From: Epilithonimonas caeni DSM 17710
Lineage (GTDB): Bacteria; Bacteroidota; Bacteroidia; Flavobacteriales; Weeksellaceae
Direction: 5' to 3'
Assembly (NCBI RefSeq): GCF_000426465.1
Contig: NZ_AUFK01000014.1
Location: forward strand, 124,001-188,000
DNA: 64,000 nucleotides
Part shown: one piece after another, positions 54,045-63,638 of the stretch
How positions within the stretch are numbered: position 1 is the first letter of the stretch
Layout: each line of letters opens with the position of its first letter
Notes under the pieces: generated by a model
Database searches by the model: none
Told to the model about the DNA's origin: nothing
Seen by the model: only the letters and a program-made list of their open reading frames with translations
Program-made: the position numbers and the translations under genes

Positions 54045-54737
54045 ATGAATCGAAGTTTTTCTGAATCCCAAATCGTTTACGAAGACAACCACATGATGGT
54101 CATCAACAAAAAAGCCGGACAGCTTGTTCAGGGCGACAAAACCGGTGACTTATCTCTGCTGGAATTGATCAAAGATTTCATCAAAAAAAGAGATGATAAA
54201 CCCGGTAATGTTTTTCTGGGCCTGGTTCACAGGATCGACAGGCCAACTTCCGGATTGGTTATTTATGCCAAAACATCCAAAGCACTTTCCCGATTGACTC
54301 AAATGGTTAAAAATAGGGAAGTTAAAAAAACATATTGGGCCATTGTTGCTAAGGAAATTATTCCGAGTTCGCAAAGATTGGTCCACTACCTCAAGAAAAA
54401 CGAAAAAAATAACAAAGCGATTGTTTATCCAAAAGCGACAGAAGGTGCGAAAGAATCGATCTTGACTTATAATTTGATCAGGACCTTGGACAATTATCTT
54501 CTTTTGGAAGTTGATCTGGAAACAGGAAGGCATCATCAGATCCGTGCGCAACTTTCGAAGATCGGAGTTCCGATCAAAGGTGACCTGAAGTATGGTTCGC
54601 CACGTTCCAATCAGGATGGCGGAATTTCTCTTCATGCCAGGAAGCTTGAATTTATACATCCTGTGACCAAAGAAAACATAGAAATTACGGCACCAGTTCC
54701 GCAGAATGATGCAGTTTGGAGAGCTTGCGAAGAATAA
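54045..54737 (+). CDS. RluA-family RNA pseudouridine synthase
   Basis: 230 residues. The catalytic motif GLVHRIDRPTSGLVIYAKTS has the invariant Asp at residue 65; other family blocks are VINKKAGQLVQGD, TYWAIVAKE, LLEVDLETGRHHQIRAQL and GDLKYGSP. It lacks an S4 domain, as in the short RluC/TruC-like group, so the RNA target cannot be named. A terminator follows at once. Confidence 0.9.
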   Translation: MNRSFSESQIVYEDNHMMVINKKAGQLVQGDKTGDLSLLELIKDFIKKRDDKPGNVFLGLVHRIDRPTSGLVIYAKTSKALSRLTQMVKNREVKKTYWAIVAKEIIPSSQRLVHYLKKNEKNNKAIVYPKATEGAKESILTYNLIRTLDNYLLLEVDLETGRHHQIRAQLSKIGVPIKGDLKYGSPRSNQDGGISLHARKLEFIHPVTKENIEITAPVPQNDAVWRACEE

Positions 54738-54739
54738 AC

Positions 54740-54769
54740 AAAACCCGAAAGAAATCCTTTCGAGTTTTT
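54740..54769. terminator. Bidirectional terminator between the RluA-type gene and the outer-membrane barrel
   Basis: AAAACCCGAAAG pairs with CTTTCGAGTTTT around a 5-base loop; one pair is a wobble on the minus strand only. It lies between convergent genes and overlaps neither. Confidence 0.78.
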
Positions 54770-54774
54770 AATTT

Positions 54775-56922
54775 TTATAAAGTGGACGTTTCTTCTTTTT
54801 TCTCCTGATTCAGCAAGTTTGGAGATTCTTTCGCCAACTTGTTTTTTGTCGGGATCTTGTAATTGAATGAAAGACCAAAATTTCTAGTGTCATTTTTGTT
54901 GCGAATAAAAACATTCGGAATTGCATTAATTGTCCTCAGATTCGTTTCATTGGTATTGAAAACGTCGTTGGCAAACAATGTAAGCGTCATTCTGTCATTA
55001 TTGAATTTTCTTGACAAGGATAAATTCAATGTATTATAAAATGATTTGTTTGGGTAGAAAAAATCGCTGTTCCCTTTTGTTAAATAAGTGTAATTGGCAA
55101 TAAATTTCACACCAAAGGGTAAAATAAATTGTCCCGTCACATTATAGGTCCAATAACCTTTGGGATCAATAACCTCATCAATTTGCTGTAATTGATATGA
55201 CCCATATAGAAAGATAAAACTTACTTTGTCTGGATTCATATCCATTTTCATGATCTCTTTGAACGGCGTATTGAAAACAGCTAACGGGATCGGGAATCCA
55301 ATATTGAAATTATGCGTTTTCATACGGTCAATATTATCACTGGTTTGAGAGATCACATCTCCAGTTCTGGAAACTTTTTGTACCACCTGATTTTTTGCGT
55401 TGGTGAAATTATAACCAATGAAAGCATAATTCAAGGCACTTAATTTAATTTCGAAATTATCGAAAATGGTTGGCTGAAGATTTGGGTTTCCCGAATAATC
55501 GATATTGTCATTGCTGTATCTATTGTTGTTCGGGTTTAGGTTAGCAACGTTGGGTAAAGTGATCTTCTTGTTGTAATTGATATTGAAGGAAGCTATTTTC
55601 GGAATAATGTTGTATTGCACACTTGCATTTGGAAACAGTTTGAATTTTTCAAAAGATCTCAAATGATCATAATTTCCGTTATCTGGATTTAGGCTTGTTC
55701 CGTTGATGTTGTAATATTCTCCACGAAGACCGAGGACAAAATCCATTTTTCCCTTTGTTGCGCTGGCCTCAGAATAGAATGCAGTGGTTTTGCTTTTGTA
55801 ATCCAGGTTTTCAACATTAAAATTTTCCGCAGTCAGTTCCAATTGGTCGTAATAAGCACCCAAACTTATTTTTCCTTCGTCTAAAATTTTAATGGGCTGG
55901 GAGTAATCCACTCTAAAGTTATATACATTTTGGTTTGAACCGTTATTCAGAACGTTTTTCATTTCTGAAGGTAGAGGCAAAACATCCTGGCTAGCCTGTC
56001 CAAAATCATTATTGAAGTTGGTATAAGCCCCTTTGAATTCTAATTTTTTGTTTTTATCATCAAATTTTTTCTGATAAGTTGCCGTGATTTCGTTTCGGGT
56101 GTTGCTTTGATCCGTTTTGTCCTTAGTAGTTGATTCTTTTCCCTCAAACAAAGAGTAACCGTCAACATAGCGGTCCGATGAACCAAAAGTCAGATTATAA
56201 TTCAACAGCAAACGGTCTTGTCCAACATCAAATGTAAAAGCACTTCTCAAATATTGATTACGGTTATAATTATCATTGTACAGTCTTGATATTTCATCAA
56301 TAGTAGATCTGGTTTCGCTTTCGTTGTAAGACTGCCCGACATTTAACTGCCAGCCAAACCATTTATTTTTTGAGTTGAGCGTTAAACTATTATTGAATTT
56401 ACTTCTGAAATGTTCATAATTGCTAAAACGATAACCTCCTGCATAGGTTGCAGATAGATACGATCTCGCATTTCTGCTGGTAACGATGTTGATGATCGCA
56501 CCACCAGAAGTTGCCGGAAATTCTGCGCCAGGCTGCGTGATGATCTCTATTTTTTCGATGCTGTTTGCAGGAAGCCCTTCCAGGTAAGCCGTTAATTGCG
56601 TACTGTAGATATTCAAAGGTCTTCCGTCCATATAAACATCCAGAGCTTTTCCCTGGTAGACCATGCCTGCCACTTCAGAAACAACCAAACCGGGGATTTT
56701 TTGTAATCCTTCTAAGGTATTACCGGAATTAAGATGTGGCTGCTCCGAGAAATCATAGACAGTTCTGTCTGCTTTTTGTTCAACGGCTTTTTTAGTTTTG
56801 GTGATCGTTACTGCTTCTATTTGTTTTTCTTTGTCGTCTTTTTCTTTTTTAGGAGTTTCCTGGGCAAAGTAAATTTGACCTAAAAATAAAACAGAGATCG
56901 GAAGAATAGATTTTACTTTCAT
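54775..56922 (-). CDS. Outer-membrane beta-barrel protein (TonB-receptor-like, OMP_b-brl_3 type), downstream copy
   Basis: 715 residues. Signal peptide MKVKSILPISVLFLGQIYFAQ. A plug-like segment follows a basic stretch: VEQKADRTVYDFSEQPHLNS, LEGLQKIPGLVVSEV and SIEKIEIITQPGAEFPATSG. A barrel of about 560 residues follows. The family resembles TonB-dependent receptors but lacks the usual carboxypeptidase-like domain and often lacks a TonB box. It is a distant paralogue of the gene 55 bases upstream, with the same order of motifs. The substrate is unknown. Both stand divergent from a LytS/LytTR two-component pair. Confidence 0.85.
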   Translation of the reverse strand: MKVKSILPISVLFLGQIYFAQETPKKEKDDKEKQIEAVTITKTKKAVEQKADRTVYDFSEQPHLNSGNTLEGLQKIPGLVVSEVAGMVYQGKALDVYMDGRPLNIYSTQLTAYLEGLPANSIEKIEIITQPGAEFPATSGGAIINIVTSRNARSYLSATYAGGYRFSNYEHFRSKFNNSLTLNSKNKWFGWQLNVGQSYNESETRSTIDEISRLYNDNYNRNQYLRSAFTFDVGQDRLLLNYNLTFGSSDRYVDGYSLFEGKESTTKDKTDQSNTRNEITATYQKKFDDKNKKLEFKGAYTNFNNDFGQASQDVLPLPSEMKNVLNNGSNQNVYNFRVDYSQPIKILDEGKISLGAYYDQLELTAENFNVENLDYKSKTTAFYSEASATKGKMDFVLGLRGEYYNINGTSLNPDNGNYDHLRSFEKFKLFPNASVQYNIIPKIASFNINYNKKITLPNVANLNPNNNRYSNDNIDYSGNPNLQPTIFDNFEIKLSALNYAFIGYNFTNAKNQVVQKVSRTGDVISQTSDNIDRMKTHNFNIGFPIPLAVFNTPFKEIMKMDMNPDKVSFIFLYGSYQLQQIDEVIDPKGYWTYNVTGQFILPFGVKFIANYTYLTKGNSDFFYPNKSFYNTLNLSLSRKFNNDRMTLTLFANDVFNTNETNLRTINAIPNVFIRNKNDTRNFGLSFNYKIPTKNKLAKESPNLLNQEKKEETSTL

Positions 56923-56977
56923 AGTTTAGTTTGTAATTGATTAGACTTCCAAAACTTGGATTTGTTACATCAATAAA

Positions 56978-59077
56978 CTACTGAGCCCTGTCCTTTTCTT
57001 CGAAATTGATATTCTTTTTATTGATCTGCTTTTTGTTTCCGAAAGTGTAATTCACGCTCAAACGCAGACTTCTGCCGTCCCAATAATTGTTCATCAGTTG
57101 CTTGCTGTCCTCAAAATACATTTCGCCTTTGTATCGTTGTCCAAAAATATTGGTAACCGTCCCATTGATTTGAAGCTGTTTTTCCATTAACGAAATTTTA
57201 AACCCGGAATTAAAATTGGAGAAATTCTCAAAACGGTAATTCACATTTTTGTAAGGAAGGTTTTGGTCGTAGTTAAGGAAAAGAGCAACCGTTTTAGCTT
57301 TGTTCAGAGTGAAAGTATTATTAATGGAATAACTCAAGGAATAACCTTTAAAAGTCTGAGCATTGATATTGAAAACTTCCGAAGTCTGATAAGAAGCATT
57401 GGCCGTAATATTGGCCTCCCAGAATTTGAAGAAAGTGTCTGTGTAAGAAACATTCATTCCATAGAAATCATTGTTGTAATAATTCTGGTAATCGCCTGTT
57501 TGAGATTCTTTATCAAGATAGGAAAGCTGGCCAAAGGCATTCTTTAATTTTAAATAATAGATGCTTGTCGAGAGTTTGTTGTTATAAGTATAACCCAATT
57601 CATAATTATTAATGTAAGAAGGTGTCAACAGCGGATTTCCTGTGGAATAAGAGTTCGGATTTTCATACCATCTGAAGGGATTGAGATTGCTCATACTTGG
57701 TCGGTTAATCCTTCTGGAATAAGACAAACTGAACACATTTTTTTCTTCCTTATATGAAACAAAAGCCGATGGAAACCATTGTCCATAACTGAAATTATTC
57801 GCAGTGCTTTTCACAAACGTATTTTCATATCGTAATCCTGCTTTCATTTCCCAATGTTCCCCGAAACTTTTGCCAAAACTTGCGTAAGCCGCATAATTTT
57901 CTTCACGGTAATTGAAAGTGCTGCTTTTCTCATTATCCATGACAAACTGGTGACCCTCCCGATCAAGATATCTCAAATCTGCTGAATTTCTGAATTGATT
58001 GAATTTTACTCCGGTTTCAATGGTCCCAAATGAAAATGGAAGTTCCAAATCACCTTGAAGAGAGAAAATCTGAGGCTTGATCATCGACAAAGTTTTCACA
58101 TCCTGGACCGTATTTTCCGGAAGTGTCAAAGTTGAGAAATTAACTTCCGTATCATTATCATTTCTGTAGAAATTTCCAGCGAAACTCAATTTTTTTCCTA
58201 ACGAATCCAACTTCAAATCATAATAAGTGCTGAAAGTATGTGTCGGCGATTTCTCTCTGTGATATGTGTTGGTCAGAAAGTATTTTTCATCTAGTTCCGG
58301 GCTGATGTTTCTCGTCGTGTTCATGATGTCCATCCCGTTTTTCCCGTTATCGAAAATATATTCCATCCCAACTTCAGAGTTTTTGTTGATTTTATAAGAA
58401 GCGCTCAAGTTCGGGGTCAAATCCTGCCACATATCTTTTCGGACAGATCTGCTGTAATTTTGCGATGCGCCAAGAATCGTAAATCTTTCATCCGCCCGTT
58501 TTGCACCTTCAATATAAGATGTTTTTAAGCTTAAACTTAATTTTTCGGTTTGATAATTCAAAGTTCCGTTAGTACTTCCGTTGAAATAAGTTCTTTGTGT
58601 CAATCCTGTACTGATGTTGCCGCTGAAACCAAGATTCGGGTTTTTCTTAAGAATAATATTGATAAGTCCGCTGTTCCCCTGCGCTTCATATTTTGAAGGC
58701 GGAGTCGTAATCACTTCGATTTTCGAAATATTCTCTGAACGGATAGATTTGAGATAATTTAATAATGCGGTTCCGGAAAGATTCAGCATTTTCCCGTTAA
58801 TCATGACATTCACGCCGCTTTTTCCTGTGATAGAAATCGTTCCAAGATTCTCATCCACTTTCAGCATCGGAACATTCGCCAAAGTCTCGCCAGCATCCAT
58901 TCCTTGCGAAGCGATTGATGCTTCGACATTAAAGATCAATCTGTCCGCTTTTCTTTCAAGGAGTTTTTTCTTGACCAATATATTGACTTGTTCAATTTGC
59001 TTCAGACTGTCTTTTTGAGTTTGAGCGAAAATTGCTGACGACAGGATTGTTGCGACAAATAGATATTTCAGTTTCAT
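56978..59077 (-). CDS. Outer-membrane beta-barrel protein (TonB-receptor-like, OMP_b-brl_3 type), upstream copy
   Basis: 699 residues. Signal peptide MKLKYLFVATILSSAIFAQ. Plug-like motifs are LLERKADRLIFNVEASIASQ, ETLANVPMLKVDE, VNVMINGKMLNLSG and ISKIEVITTPPSKYEAQGNS, followed by a long barrel ending SVNYTFGNKKQINKKNINFE. The order ADR-x5-V, DVLxxxPxL, GKxxxxLSG and IEVITxPP is that of the 'outer membrane beta-barrel family' (PF14905). First gene of the pair. An 8-bp inverted repeat and a TACATTTG -7 box (59112-59119) lie upstream. Confidence 0.86.
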   Translation of the reverse strand: MKLKYLFVATILSSAIFAQTQKDSLKQIEQVNILVKKKLLERKADRLIFNVEASIASQGMDAGETLANVPMLKVDENLGTISITGKSGVNVMINGKMLNLSGTALLNYLKSIRSENISKIEVITTPPSKYEAQGNSGLINIILKKNPNLGFSGNISTGLTQRTYFNGSTNGTLNYQTEKLSLSLKTSYIEGAKRADERFTILGASQNYSRSVRKDMWQDLTPNLSASYKINKNSEVGMEYIFDNGKNGMDIMNTTRNISPELDEKYFLTNTYHREKSPTHTFSTYYDLKLDSLGKKLSFAGNFYRNDNDTEVNFSTLTLPENTVQDVKTLSMIKPQIFSLQGDLELPFSFGTIETGVKFNQFRNSADLRYLDREGHQFVMDNEKSSTFNYREENYAAYASFGKSFGEHWEMKAGLRYENTFVKSTANNFSYGQWFPSAFVSYKEEKNVFSLSYSRRINRPSMSNLNPFRWYENPNSYSTGNPLLTPSYINNYELGYTYNNKLSTSIYYLKLKNAFGQLSYLDKESQTGDYQNYYNNDFYGMNVSYTDTFFKFWEANITANASYQTSEVFNINAQTFKGYSLSYSINNTFTLNKAKTVALFLNYDQNLPYKNVNYRFENFSNFNSGFKISLMEKQLQINGTVTNIFGQRYKGEMYFEDSKQLMNNYWDGRSLRLSVNYTFGNKKQINKKNINFEEKDRAQ

Positions 59078-59120
59078 AATAGTTTATTTGATAGTTGTAA
59101 AAATCTTGATGCAAATGTAT

Positions 59121-59142
59121 TTTCAAAGTCTTGCCTTTGAAA
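59121..59142. promoter_or_regulatory. Inverted repeat in the divergent promoter region
   Basis: TTTCAAAG-TCTTGC-CTTTGAAA is a perfect 8-bp dyad with a 6-base centre. It lies next to the -7-like box TACATTTG (minus strand, 59112-59119) of the barrel genes, at about the -33 region, so it could be an operator. Confidence 0.5.
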
Positions 59143-59254
59143 TAGCGTTTAGATTTGATGAGGTTTTAATCCGACCAATTATTTTCATCGGTAAAAAACA
59201 GGCGTTCATAGAATCTGGTGCTTTGGATATTTTTGCCGTCCTTATTTTTGGAAT

Positions 59255-59602
59255 ATGAAAAAAATAATCCTCATCTTTATTTTAGCATCAATGATATCCT
59301 GCAATGGAACACATCGGGTAGATGTTTGGAAAACGGTAGCTATTGCGCCCGGAGACAGCATTGTCTTACAAAGGTTAAAAGCGCCCGCAACCGTAGAAAT
59401 CAAAAATCTTTCACACAAAACGATAAATCTGGTCTCGGAACTGAATATACCGAAAACCATCATCGCAAACTCCGAATTCCAATACAGGTTACCGAAAAAG
59501 AGCAGATTGACAATGGAGAATCCAAATTCAGATTCGGTTTCAATACATTTGCACTATTCTTCTTCAAGACCTGTTTTAATTAATAACAAAGAACTACGAT
59601 GA
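59255..59602 (+). CDS. Small lipoprotein before a two-component system
   Basis: 115 residues. Lipoprotein signal MKKIILIFILASMISC (lipobox MISC). The mature part is short and beta-rich (VDVWKTVAIAPGDSIVLQRL, TVEIKNLSHKTINLV, SVSIHLHYSSSRPVLINNK). Family not recognised. Its last codons overlap the histidine kinase start by 4 bases, so the two are coupled; it may be an accessory or sensing lipoprotein of that kinase. Confidence 0.75.
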   Translation: MKKIILIFILASMISCNGTHRVDVWKTVAIAPGDSIVLQRLKAPATVEIKNLSHKTINLVSELNIPKTIIANSEFQYRLPKKSRLTMENPNSDSVSIHLHYSSSRPVLINNKELR

Positions 59603-60615
59603 AAAAACAGCAAATCATCTGGCTTCAAATCATCTATTGGAGTCTCAACTTTTTTGGGACCGTGATCACACCTTTGTATTTTCTGGATAGAGAGGACGAC
59701 TTACAGGGTACGGTTTTGAGGATCACCTTTTTTCTTGCAGGGATTATCACGTTTTACATTTGTTATTTGATAATCATTCCGAAAGTTTTCCGACAGGAGA
59801 AAGTTTATACGGTTATTCTTTCGTTCTTCCTGTCGATTCTTTGTTTTGCCACAGTCAGATATTTGCTGGAAGAAGTTTTACTGCCCGCGACTTTTGGATT
59901 TAGAAATTACAATGAGGAAACCGGGTTGCTTTATTACTTTTTTGATAACATTTATTACGGCTGTGTCAATGTATTTATCGCCGGAATATTATGGTTGCTG
60001 GAAAGATTTGGAGTGATCGAAAATGAAAGGCAAAAGCTGGAGCAGGAAAGAAACGAAGCGAAAATCCAGGCTTTGAAGACCCAGATCAATCCGCATTTTA
60101 TTTTCAATACACTTAATAATATATATTCTCTGGTTTATCAGAATTCAGAAAAAGCTTTGCCAGCGATTGAAGAATTGAGCCAACTATTAAGATATAGCAC
60201 GAAAGATCTGGAGAAAAATTTCATTCCACTGGAAAAGGAAATTGGCTATTTGGAAAGCTTAATCGAGCTGGAAAAACTCCGAATCAAAAATCCGGAATTA
60301 TTGATCATTGAAAAAAAAATCGATCACCCCAACCTTGATATTACACCGATGCTTTTGGTTCCGTTTGTAGAAAACGCTTTCAAACATGGCGATTTCAGTG
60401 GGAAAGGTTTCACTTTGGGTATTTCGGACGACCATCAAACTCTGAATTTTCATCTGCAAAACTTCAAAAAGCAAAGGTCAAAAGACTCGCTTTCCGGAAT
60501 TGGAATTAGCAATGTGAAAAAACGACTGGAAATCCTTTATCCCAAAAGATACGAACTGAACATCAGCGAAACCGAAACCGAATTTTCCGTAGATTTGAAA
60601 ATTGATCTGAAATAA
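59599..60615 (+). CDS. LytS-type sensor histidine kinase
   Basis: 338 residues. Four membrane helices in the first 140 residues are followed by a coiled coil (NERQKLEQERNEAKIQALK) and the His_kinase domain QINPHFIFNTLNNIYSL with phosphoacceptor H166. A short ATPase domain follows with an N-box (LVPFVENAFKHG) and a glycine box (GIGISNVKKRL). There is no large extracytoplasmic domain, so it may sense within the membrane or through a partner such as the coupled lipoprotein. The stop overlaps the regulator start by one base. Confidence 0.92.
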   Translation: MKKQQIIWLQIIYWSLNFFGTVITPLYFLDREDDLQGTVLRITFFLAGIITFYICYLIIIPKVFRQEKVYTVILSFFLSILCFATVRYLLEEVLLPATFGFRNYNEETGLLYYFFDNIYYGCVNVFIAGILWLLERFGVIENERQKLEQERNEAKIQALKTQINPHFIFNTLNNIYSLVYQNSEKALPAIEELSQLLRYSTKDLEKNFIPLEKEIGYLESLIELEKLRIKNPELLIIEKKIDHPNLDITPMLLVPFVENAFKHGDFSGKGFTLGISDDHQTLNFHLQNFKKQRSKDSLSGIGISNVKKRLEILYPKRYELNISETETEFSVDLKIDLK

Positions 60616-61301
60616 TGAGGAAAATTAAATGCATCGTTGTGGATGACGAACCTTTGGCGATCCAGCTTCTGGAAAATTATGTGATGAAAGTCCCATTCCT
60701 GGAACTTGTTTTCTCTTCCGAAAACCCGATTGAAGCATTGGAATATATTCAAAAAAACGAAACCGATTTGATTTTCCTCGATATTCAAATGCCCGAATTG
60801 TCCGGAATCAATTTTATGAAAATCGTTGGTGATAAATTGAAATATATTCTCACAACAGCCTATTCCGAATACGCATTGGAAGGTTACGAACACAACGTTA
60901 TCGATTATCTTCTGAAACCAATTTCGTTTGGCCGTTTCGAGAAAAGCGCATGGAAAGCCCAGGAACGATTTCCATCTGGTGAAGCTTCGGCAAATTCTTA
61001 TTTCTTCGTCAAATCCTCAGGACTGCAACATAAAATTAATTTTGATGAAATCCTATACGTTGAAAGCATCAAAGATTATGTCAGCATCAAAACCGAAAAT
61101 CAGGAATATATCGTTCTCGAAACTTTGAAATCTCTCGAAAGTCAGCTTCCTGAAAATTTTGCAAGAGTCCATAAATCTTTCATTCTTAATCTTGAAAAAA
61201 TCGAAAAAATCGACGTGAAAAACGTCTTCCTCAATTCCGGAAAAGAAATCCCGATCGGCGAAACCTACAAATCCGAATTCTTCCTGAAAATCAGGAAATA
61301 A
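60615..61301 (+). CDS. LytTR-type response regulator
   Basis: 228 residues. The receiver domain has the acidic pocket VVDDEP and phosphoacceptor D56 in LIFLDIQMPELSG, then the TAY switch residues and the K of DYLLKPISFGRF. The C-terminal LytTR DNA-binding domain (about 128-228) has FFVKSSGLQHKINFDEILYV and FARVHKSFILNLEKI. It pairs with the LytS-type kinase encoded just before it. Likely targets are the divergent outer-membrane genes, by position only. Confidence 0.93.
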   Translation: MRKIKCIVVDDEPLAIQLLENYVMKVPFLELVFSSENPIEALEYIQKNETDLIFLDIQMPELSGINFMKIVGDKLKYILTTAYSEYALEGYEHNVIDYLLKPISFGRFEKSAWKAQERFPSGEASANSYFFVKSSGLQHKINFDEILYVESIKDYVSIKTENQEYIVLETLKSLESQLPENFARVHKSFILNLEKIEKIDVKNVFLNSGKEIPIGETYKSEFFLKIRK

Positions 61302-61390
61302 TAGCTTATCTGTAGCATATGCTAAGTTATGCTTATTATCTTGCGCCCTTACTAAGAAATAATGTTAAATTTGCATCAAACACACAGACG

Positions 61391-61609
61391 ATGCAAGAAA
61401 AATTATTAGCAATTATCAATTCTATCAAAAAGAATAAGTTTGAGGAATTACTTTCAGAGATCACTCCTGAACAAAAACTCAGGGAAGATCTCAACTTCGA
61501 TTCTTTTGACCTAGCCGAACTTACCGTAAAAATTGAAGAGGAATTTGGAGTAGATATATTCGAACACGGACTGGTGAATTCGGTTAATGAAATCTTCGCA
61601 AAACTCTAA
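61391..61609 (+). CDS. Acyl carrier protein (specialised)
   Basis: 72 residues from the ATG at 61391 (MQEKLLAIINSIKKNK); upstream in-frame residues are not ACP-like. The phosphopantetheine site is LNFDSFDLAEL with S38, and helix II is LAELTVKIEEEFGVDI. It differs from housekeeping AcpP (DSLDTVEL) and lies in an operon with an acyl-ligase, an SDR reductase and a beta-helix transferase, so it probably carries an acyl group for surface glycan or lipid modification. The next gene starts on its last base. Confidence 0.88.
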   Translation: MQEKLLAIINSIKKNKFEELLSEITPEQKLREDLNFDSFDLAELTVKIEEEFGVDIFEHGLVNSVNEIFAKL

Positions 61610-62823
61610 TGTTCTTCCTGATAGACCGCAACTTTTCTCTCTCATACGAAGAAATCTTGCAACATGTGAATTCCCAAAATTCTTACATCGATTGCTATAT
61701 ATATCCTGACCTGAGGTCATTTTTTCTGAACTGGATCTTTGCATTGGTCAATCAAAAAAGTATTGCATTAATAGATTCTGATATTTCTGAAAAAGAGATC
61801 CTATCAAATGATCTACAGGTCGATCAATTAATTAGGATTGGGAATCCAATTAAGGTTAATTCGGTTGAGGAATTGGTAAATCTTATCAGTCATTCAAATT
61901 CTGAAATTACACTTTTCACTTCCGGAACAACGGGATTTACAAGAAAATTCACACATCCACTGAAAAATCTTATCAGAAAAATCAATATTTCTGTCGAAAG
62001 AAAGAATGATGTTTGGGGATTTGCTTTTAATCCGACTCACGTTGCCGGCGTCCAGGTCTTTTTCCAGGCTATTTTGAATCAGAATCTTTTGGTCAATGTC
62101 TTTCTGGCTCCGAAAGATCTTGTGATCAATGCTATCGATGAATATAAAATAACGAATCTTTCATCAACCCCGACTTTTTACAGATTACTATTACCGTTGA
62201 AAAAGTCATTTGATTCGGTGAAGAAAATCACAGTTGGCGGAGAGAAATCCGATAGCCATCTGATCTCAAAAATTAAGAATACCTTTCCAAATGCAAGAAT
62301 CAACAATGTTTATGGCTCTACTGAAACCGGACCTTTGTTCTCGTCTCAGGATGACGAATTCTTTGTTCAGGAAAAGCATATCGGTCTTATAAAAGTTGTG
62401 GATGACGAATTATACATCCATAAAGATCTTTTTGGAAAAACAACCCAGTTGAATTTGATTGATGACTTTTATCCTACAGGAGATCTGATAGAATGGATCA
62501 ATGATGAGCAAAGAAAATTCCGTTTTACGTCAAGAAAAAATGAGTTGATCAACGTTGGTGGCTATAAAGTAAATCCATACGAAGTTGAAGATGAACTCAC
62601 ACAGCATTCCAAAATACGGAATGTAAGAGTTTACGGAAAAGCAAATGCAGTTTTAGGAAATATCATCTGTTGTGAGATTGAATTACATCCAGATTCTGAA
62701 CTGAAAGAAGAGGATGTAAGATCTTTCTTAAATGAGAAAATTCAAAACTTTAAAATTCCGAGAAAAATAACTTTTGTAGACAAAATAGAATTAACCAGGA
62801 CCGGAAAAAAGAAAATAGTATGA
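61609..62823 (+). CDS. AMP-binding acyl-ligase (ANL family) acting with the adjacent ACP
   Basis: 404 residues, short for the family (MenE-like size). Motifs: P-loop ITLFTSGTTGFTRKF, NNVYGSTETGPLFSS (A5-like), PTGDLIEWI and the hinge/C-terminal SRKNELINVGGYKVNP with the catalytic-Lys region near the end (LTRTGKKKIV). It would activate a carboxylic acid as an adenylate and load it onto CoA or, given the operon, the neighbouring ACP. Overlap with the ACP gene by one base (TAATG) indicates coupling. Confidence 0.85.
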   Translation: MFFLIDRNFSLSYEEILQHVNSQNSYIDCYIYPDLRSFFLNWIFALVNQKSIALIDSDISEKEILSNDLQVDQLIRIGNPIKVNSVEELVNLISHSNSEITLFTSGTTGFTRKFTHPLKNLIRKINISVERKNDVWGFAFNPTHVAGVQVFFQAILNQNLLVNVFLAPKDLVINAIDEYKITNLSSTPTFYRLLLPLKKSFDSVKKITVGGEKSDSHLISKIKNTFPNARINNVYGSTETGPLFSSQDDEFFVQEKHIGLIKVVDDELYIHKDLFGKTTQLNLIDDFYPTGDLIEWINDEQRKFRFTSRKNELINVGGYKVNPYEVEDELTQHSKIRNVRVYGKANAVLGNIICCEIELHPDSELKEEDVRSFLNEKIQNFKIPRKITFVDKIELTRTGKKKIV

Positions 62824-62904
62824 AATTGCTCTAATATGTAAAAACTTTAATTGTAACTAATGAAAGCGATAACATATGACCTTAAAAAAAAATATAATCT
62901 ACAT

Positions 62905-63627
62905 ATGAATGTATTGATCACAGGAGTTTCCAGAGGTGTTGGCTTGGAAATCAGCAGATTATTTCTGGAAAATGGACACACGGTTTACGGAATCAGCAGA
63001 ACAGAATCCGAAGAATTAAAAATTTTGGAGAAACAATACCCCAATAATCTTTTCTTCAAAGCTTTTGATCTGTCGAATCCGGAGGATATCAAACAATCTG
63101 TTTTCAAAGATTTTGTGAGCAACCATATCCCGATTCACGTTCTGATAAACAATGCGGCAGTCGCTTACGATGATATCGTGACCAATCTTCATATCGATGA
63201 TTTGAGAAAAATGTTTGATGTCAATCTCTATTCGCCAATGTTTTTGACAAAATATGTGATTCGGAACATGATCTATAACCGGGTTTCCGGAAGCATTATC
63301 CATATTTCCTCCATCAGTGCCCATACGGGGTACAAAGGACTATCAATGTATGCATCTTCCAAAGGTGCTTTACAATCTTTCTCCAAAAACATTTCCAGAG
63401 AATGGGGCGAGCGTGGTATCCGTTCCAACATCATCGTTCCCGGCTATATGGAAACTGCGATGAATGCAAAACTGACTCAGGAACACAAAAACAGGATCTT
63501 CAAAAGAACAGCTTTGAAAAAAGAAACCGATATGAAATCCGTTGCAGAAACAGTTTTGTTTCTAGCAGGAGAAAAATCTAATTCGATTACCGGGCAAGAG
63601 ATCTTTGTAGATTCTGGAACGTTATAA
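62905..63627 (+). CDS. Short-chain dehydrogenase/reductase (FabG-like)
   Basis: 240 residues from the ATG at 62905 (MNVLITGVSRGVGLEISRLF); in-frame codons from 62860 look like leader. The NAD(P) motif TGVSRGVG (TGxxxGxG), NNAA and the catalytic S-Y-K set in IIHISSISAHTGYKGLSMYASSKGAL are present. The end GQEIFVDSGTL is FabG-like. With ACP and acyl-ligase it probably reduces a 3-oxoacyl-ACP, giving a 3-hydroxyacyl substituent. Confidence 0.9.
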   Translation: MNVLITGVSRGVGLEISRLFLENGHTVYGISRTESEELKILEKQYPNNLFFKAFDLSNPEDIKQSVFKDFVSNHIPIHVLINNAAVAYDDIVTNLHIDDLRKMFDVNLYSPMFLTKYVIRNMIYNRVSGSIIHISSISAHTGYKGLSMYASSKGALQSFSKNISREWGERGIRSNIIVPGYMETAMNAKLTQEHKNRIFKRTALKKETDMKSVAETVLFLAGEKSNSITGQEIFVDSGTL

Positions 63628-63638
63628 AATTTAAAACT

